From assembly GCA_021812385.1 (NCBI GenBank), contig JAKANO010000019.1:1-58592 (forward strand): a stretch of 58,592 bases of DNA, written 5' to 3'. This stretch comes from Pseudomonadota bacterium (GTDB lineage Bacteria > Pseudomonadota > Gammaproteobacteria > Burkholderiales > Thiobacteraceae). A model generated the notes under the pieces. It had not been told where the DNA came from. It did no database searches and worked only from the letters and a program-made list of their open reading frames with translations. Numbering within the stretch: position 1 is the stretch's first letter; each line of letters starts with the position of its first letter. A program made the translations under genes and the position numbers. Positions 52,535 to 58,592 of the stretch are shown piece after piece.

Positions 52535-52544
52535 AACTAAGCGG

Positions 52545-55262
<2,718 letters not shown>

Positions 55263-55538
55263 ACGGCACCTTACAAAGTCAGACTGCATTCATAAAAGCC
55301 AGCGTGCAACCGGCGCATGTCAGCGAATTCGCGGCCAATAGGGGGAAATCAGGGCTTAACGGATAGATTGATTTGCCATTTCTCGCGATTTTTCAAAATT
55401 CTTGTTGAATGGGCTTAAGTTGAATGTTTCGGCATTCAGCCTTTGAACTTGATAGTAAACCGGTTTAGGGTTTTTCGTCACGGTTTGGCTAGGCAAAAAC
55501 GCACCTCTATTTGGGGGCCGGACGCTGTTTGGAAAAAC

Positions 55539-55566
55539 AAAAGGCGCCCACAATGGGGCGCCTTTT
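55539..55566 (-). terminator. Intrinsic terminator downstream of tusE
   Basis: An 11-bp stem AAAAGGCGCCC/GGGCGCCTTTT encloses a six-base loop. On the minus strand it is followed by TTTTGTTTTT, and it lies 18 bases after the tusE stop. The rest of 55263-55583 holds the glucosidase promoter region and no gene. Confidence 0.88.
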
Positions 55567-55583
55567 AGGGGTAACGCTTGAGC

Positions 55584-55877
55584 TTAAACGCAGCCGGTCG
55601 GCTTGGGCAGCCCGCCGTATTTGGTGATGGGCTTCATCGGGCCCGTCATCCAGATCTTGAACAAGGCGTTTTGATCCTCTTCGATATACTTGGCGAATTT
55701 GCGAATCGGCGGCACGCTGCCGAATTCTTCAAAATATTGGCGCGCCTTTAAAATGTGGTCCCATTTGGTGTCGGTCAATTCGTAACCATCGGCATCCGCC
55801 ATGGCGCGGCCAATTTCCTCAGTCCACTCACTCATGTCGGTTAAATAACCGTCGCCATCACGTTCTGGAAGATCCAT
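55584..55877 (-). CDS. tusE: TusE/DsrC-family sulfur carrier with one cysteine
   Basis: The 97-residue protein has the DsrC/TusE fold: WTEEIGRAMADADGYELTD (about 18-36), HILKARQYFEEFGSVPPIRKF (split), and a C terminus ending KPTGCV. The penultimate cysteine is present, but the second cysteine of true DsrC, about ten residues earlier, is absent. It should therefore act as a TusE-type persulfide acceptor for tRNA thiolation or in regulation, not as the substrate of a dissimilatory sulfite reductase. AGGAGAATT before the ATG is a good ribosome-binding site. It is monocistronic. Confidence 0.9.
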   Translation of the reverse strand: MDLPERDGDGYLTDMSEWTEEIGRAMADADGYELTDTKWDHILKARQYFEEFGSVPPIRKFAKYIEEDQNALFKIWMTGPMKPITKYGGLPKPTGCV

Positions 55878-56156
55878 TGCTTAATTCTCCTAATAATAAA
55901 TTGGGGGTCGTCCTGCGTGTCACTATAGGATGCTCTGCAGGTTGCTCTGAAAGAAATGAGCAAAACGTTTGGCAATTAAACATTATCCTACGTATTTAGT
56001 CAACTATTATTGCGGCAAGGGTTTTTGTCCGGCGCCTGGGAGATGCTTTATAAGTTATTTGTTATCAATAACTAAAGACATTTATCCGGGTTTCATCCGG
56101 GCTAAGTTCGCAGTTTCAAGGTAGGATAGCGCCTTCGTAAATAAGTAATTTCCTAT

Positions 56157-56552
56157 ATGCATTCCCCATCCAAAAAACTACTGGCTGTGGTCGAATTTCT
56201 CGAACACGCCAAGCTCTCTTCACGCTATCAACAACTCGGCTATAGCGTCAGCACCGAGTGCCAAGTACGCAAGGCCATCGCCACCCTGCGCAAAACCCAG
56301 CCGGATGTGATCGTCGCCGATTTCTATTCGCAGCCCGATTTTCGCGATCGGGTGAGCAATCTGGAATCGCTGCTGGCGGCGGCGCAGGCCATGCCGCAGG
56401 TCAAAATTTTGGTGTTGTACGAGCCACCGAATCAAAGCGCCTTGGAGCGGGTGCGCAGCCGCTTGCGCATCGACGCGGCATTGACCATGCCTGTTAAGGA
56501 AGCAGAATTAATGGCGGTGCTACAAGACTGGCTGGCGGCAGCGCATCACTAA
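56157..56552 (+). CDS. Degenerate response-regulator receiver-like protein
   Basis: The 131-residue protein looks like a stand-alone receiver domain: beta strand KKLLAVVEFL, DVIVADFYSQPDF with an aspartate at the phosphorylation position (about residue 59), KILVLYEP and a C-terminal PVKEAELMAVLQDWL helix. The conserved lysine-proline pair of receivers is replaced by Met-Pro, and the early acidic pair is missing, so normal phosphorylation is doubtful. It is divergent from tusE with about 280 bases between. Its partner is unknown. Confidence 0.7.
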   Translation: MHSPSKKLLAVVEFLEHAKLSSRYQQLGYSVSTECQVRKAIATLRKTQPDVIVADFYSQPDFRDRVSNLESLLAAAQAMPQVKILVLYEPPNQSALERVRSRLRIDAALTMPVKEAELMAVLQDWLAAAHH

Positions 56553-56570
56553 AGGTGCTCTGCAAAAGTT

Positions 56571-56658
56571 CGTCATTCCGGCGAAAGCCGGAATCCAGGA
56601 TTTTAAAAGTCGCGGCAAATTAAAATCCGACTGGATGCCCGCCTGCGCGGGCATGACG
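56571..56658. repeat. Palindromic CGTCATTCCGGC-type intergenic repeat
   Basis: The left arm CGTCATTCCGGCGAAAGCC continues to CAG at 56598. The right arm from CTGGATGCCCGC at about 56631 to GCATGACG at 56658 is its imperfect complement. Each arm has an internal hairpin. This is a familiar MITE-like repeat of proteobacteria. It separates the receiver-like gene from the DUF202 gene. Confidence 0.8.
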
Positions 56659-56735
56659 GTGGAGGGACTTTTGCCGACTCGCCCTAACGAGAAGGCAATC
56701 CTTATCAAGCATAGCTTGGGGTGTTGCGCTGGGAT

Positions 56736-57107
56736 TTAGACAAAGCCTCGCGCGAGGTAGATGCTCAATAGGATTCCAAGAAACCCCAGAAGGCCATTAA
56801 ACAACATGCCCATATTCAGGTTATACCCTTGCGGTATTTCGATGGGCCGGAGGGTCTTGAGTATCCGCTTGTGCTGCCAGATCGAATAAATCGCGATGAA
56901 TGAAGCCAGCAGGATGAACGACACCCCAACAAAAAACGAAAAATGGCGCTGAAATATCAAGGTTTCCTTGCGCCCGGTAATTTCAAGCAACAAACCGAAG
57001 CGCTCGACGACGAAGCCAAATGCCATCAAGGAAATGCTCGAACGATTCCAGGCGAGCAAAGTGCGCTCTGCGGCAAAAAGGACTCTTGGATCGTTGATGT
57101 CGGACAT
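56736..57107 (-). CDS. YidH/DUF202 family membrane protein
   Basis: The 123-residue protein has three transmembrane segments (about 22-40, 55-77 and 98-118). The N-terminal pattern DPRVLFAAERTLLAWNRSSISLMAFGFVVERFGLLL (split over positions 6-41) contains the R-T-x-L-A-W-x-R core of DUF202 proteins such as YidH. The function of this family is unknown; a role in the inner membrane is all that can be said. It is oriented away from the repeat at 56571-56658. Confidence 0.9.
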   Translation of the reverse strand: MSDINDPRVLFAAERTLLAWNRSSISLMAFGFVVERFGLLLEITGRKETLIFQRHFSFFVGVSFILLASFIAIYSIWQHKRILKTLRPIEIPQGYNLNMGMLFNGLLGFLGILLSIYLARGFV

Positions 57108-57187
57108 GCGGGTTCCGTTTGACCGTAGTACTAGAGCGCATTATGCCTGCTTTTCAATGGCAGTAGCCCATAGCATCCTTCACAAGC

Positions 57188-57355
57188 TCACCTGCGCTTG
57201 CGCAGCGACCCCGCAATCAAGGCAATCAGAATGCAAGCAACTGGCGTAGCGAACTCAATCTGCAGCGCCCGGACGAGGTTGTGCTGCTGGCCCCAATCAC
57301 TGGATATTTGATGCCCTTGTACGCCAGCGCGCCGACAATCAAGAAGTTGCGAAAT
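57188..57355 (-). pseudogene. Possible decayed small membrane-protein gene
   Basis: On the minus strand, frame shifts join three readable pieces: FLVIWISQLL, then IVGALAYKGIKYPVIG, then HNLVRALQIEFATPVACILI with ALIAGSLRKRR and a TGA at 57188-57190. In order they look like a small two-span membrane protein, but two frameshifts separate them and no start codon is clear. The reading is by eye and uncertain. The remainder of 57108-57360 shows nothing else. Confidence 0.25.
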
Positions 57356-57360
57356 CCAGA

Positions 57361-57558
57361 TCACCAGGAACGGCTATTGGCAATCATCCGGGGCATTTGC
57401 CGCTGCATTTCTGCATGGGCCAGTGCGACCGTGAGCGCACGGATTTGCTCGGGCGATTGGCCGTTGGCTTGGGCTTGTTCCACTTGGCGCTGCATGTTCG
57501 CAATAAAAATAGCGCGCTGTTGTTCTCGCCCCTGCCCGTCGTTTGATTCAGCAGTCAT
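57361..57558 (-). CDS. Small helical hypothetical protein
   Basis: The 65-residue product is hydrophilic and rich in Gln, Ala and Arg, with a predicted long helix (FIANMQRQVEQAQANGQSPEQI and onward). I recognise no family. The start is supported by AAGGA six bases before ATG 57558. It lies between the intradiol dioxygenase gene and the possible decayed membrane gene on the same strand, and ends just before the latter. It may be a real small protein or part of a decayed unit. Confidence 0.45.
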   Translation of the reverse strand: MTAESNDGQGREQQRAIFIANMQRQVEQAQANGQSPEQIRALTVALAHAEMQRQMPRMIANSRSW

Positions 57559-57613
57559 GGCAGTCCTTGTGCGTATGCAATGCAAATGATCTTGCTTAAA
57601 TCGCCACTGCTAC

Positions 57614-58351
57614 TCAAGTGATCCGAAGCCCAACGTCGAACATTGCCGCGTAGCCTTGGCCGCTCTCGACCAGCGAGAGCATCAATTGCCTGCCACCATC
57701 GCGGTAGATGTCGTCCCCATCATTCCTCAGGGTGCATTTTCCCCTGCTGGCGTAGGGTTGGTGCGCATGCACGCGATCCGTGATCGAATCATTGAAGTAA
57801 AGCTGTGACGTGAACGCGTAGTGCCGCCCCGATTTGCTCTTGGCGCGCACCTTGAAGTGGATGTGCACGGCTCTACCTGGATACCACCCCGGATAGATTG
57901 TTGTGAACTGCACGCCACCGTGCGCATTCGTGACTTGATAGCCCCGCAGAAATTTTTTGCCTAGCGTATTGAAACTTGGGTCAGTAGCGTCCGAATACAC
58001 GCCCGCCGCGTCACAATGCCAAATATCCACGATAGCGCCCATCAGCGGTGAGCAACCAGCGCTACTGATGGCAGAGATGCGCAGCCCGAGCGTCAGCGGT
58101 ACACCGGCCTTCACCGATCCGTCAGAGGGGTCGACCCGAATGTCGGCGCGCTGGAGATGCTCGTCGACAAAATACGGCCCCTCGGTTTGCTTGGGGGTCG
58201 CAATACAAGCGGGCAGTTTGCCGCCCGACGATTTGGTGGAGCCAGCCAGCACATTCGAGTATCCGGCGAGCAGGGTGGCTCCAGTAGCGCTAAGCAGCAA
58301 GAGCGCCTCGCGGCGACGCATGACCAAACCTTTCTGTCGATCATCATTCAT
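57614..58351 (-). CDS. Exported intradiol ring-cleavage dioxygenase-like protein
   Basis: The 245-residue protein has a twin-arginine signal (MRRREALLLLSATGATLLAG, residues 11-30) and the intradiol dioxygenase fold: TEGPYFVDEHLQRADIR, the tyrosine in DIWHCDAAGVYSD, and WYPGRAVHIHFKV with the second tyrosine and two histidines as iron ligands. The family cleaves catechol-type rings; Tat-exported members often have unknown substrates. I start at ATG 58351, six bases after AGGAG; an ATG six bases upstream is the alternative. No catechol-pathway genes are adjacent. Confidence 0.88.
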   Translation of the reverse strand: MNDDRQKGLVMRRREALLLLSATGATLLAGYSNVLAGSTKSSGGKLPACIATPKQTEGPYFVDEHLQRADIRVDPSDGSVKAGVPLTLGLRISAISSAGCSPLMGAIVDIWHCDAAGVYSDATDPSFNTLGKKFLRGYQVTNAHGGVQFTTIYPGWYPGRAVHIHFKVRAKSKSGRHYAFTSQLYFNDSITDRVHAHQPYASRGKCTLRNDGDDIYRDGGRQLMLSLVESGQGYAAMFDVGLRIT

Positions 58352-58571
58352 GCTCATCTCCTATCTTCAAATGTTTGAATTGAGGAAGGCAACTCGTGGC
58401 GCGCTTGTAAGTTTAATTCACCAATATCATATAACAAGATGTGACCCCTTTTGCGTGCGCAGTCCGGTGAATTCTCATAACAAGCGCGCCAGTAGGAATT
58501 GAGGCGGGCACGGCGGGGAAGCTGATAGTGTGGGAAGTGCGACCCACCCACCTACCAGAAGGATCCCGCTA

Positions 58572-58592
58572 TGCCCTATGCACAGCTTACCT
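58572..58592 (+). CDS. First codons of a gene cut by the window edge, likely IS30-type transposase
   Basis: ATG at 58572 has AAGGA about seven bases upstream and encodes MPYAQLT before the window ends. IS30-family transposases commonly start with this kind of phrase (MPY-x-QLT followed by an EQRYQI-type segment). Only seven codons are visible, so the call is tentative. Upstream bases 58358-58571 show no other gene and may hold an element end. Confidence 0.4.

Overview
The window comes from a betaproteobacterium. Nitrosomonadales-like relatives are the best guess, because the gene order folB/plsY/tsaD/rpsU/yqeY/dnaG/rpoD, the rpsP-rimM-trmD-rplS operon, glcDEF, the TusE-type protein and the GC-rich coding all fit that group. 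No rRNA gene or species marker is present, so the taxon is inferred.

Layout. (1) 1-5.6 kb: a hairpin-rich intergenic element, an nnrS gene under a FNR/DNR-like box, an EAL-HDOD c-di-GMP protein, an unusual repeat-bearing membrane protein, and a nadA-nrtR unit controlled by two clear operators. (2) 5.7-10.1 kb: glycolate oxidase glcDEF and mobA. (3) 10.2-20.4 kb: the rpsP-rimM-trmD-rplS operon, a TPR-like exported protein, ogt, xerD, a GGDEF-EAL protein, folB, plsY and tsaD. (4) 20.5-27.6 kb: the macromolecular synthesis genes rpsU, yqeY, dnaG and rpoD plus a tRNA with anticodon CAT. They are split by an inverted two-gene insert (PhnD-type binding protein plus diguanylate cyclase). (5) 27.7-47.9 kb: a large aryl-polyene/xanthomonadin-like pigment cluster. 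The plus-strand arm holds a halogenase-type flavoprotein, a XanB2-like chorismatase, an acyltransferase and a glycosyltransferase. The minus-strand arm holds ACP, aryl-AMP ligase, dehydratases, ketosynthases, FabG, methyltransferase, LolA-like protein and MMPL exporter. This arm is broken at 37-39.9 kb by an accessory island with an AT-rich orphan gene, a HEPT/MNT pair, BrnT/BrnA and a remnant of the neighbouring PAP2 gene. (6) 48.4-55.3 kb: glucose catabolism, with a glucose-6-phosphate dehydrogenase fused to a cyclic-nucleotide-binding domain, a TIR-macro fusion, glucokinase and a GH63-type glucosidase. (7) 55.5-58.6 kb: a single-cysteine TusE/DsrC-like protein, a degenerate receiver domain, DUF202 and intradiol-dioxygenase genes, palindromic repeats, and probably the first codons of an IS30-like transposase at the right edge.

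How it works together. The pigment genes describe a route from chorismate to a hydroxybenzoate starter. The starter is activated and loaded on an ACP, extended by the ketosynthase pair, reduced and dehydrated to a polyene, perhaps halogenated and methylated, attached to a lipid or sugar, and exported to the outer membrane. The strongest candidates for undescribed biology are the TIR-macro protein (a possible NAD-cleaving effector joined to an ADP-ribose-binding module), the G6PDH fused to a cyclic-nucleotide sensor directly upstream of it, and the AT-rich orphan beside an attC-like sequence inside the pigment cluster. These are readings of sequence by eye; no database search was run.
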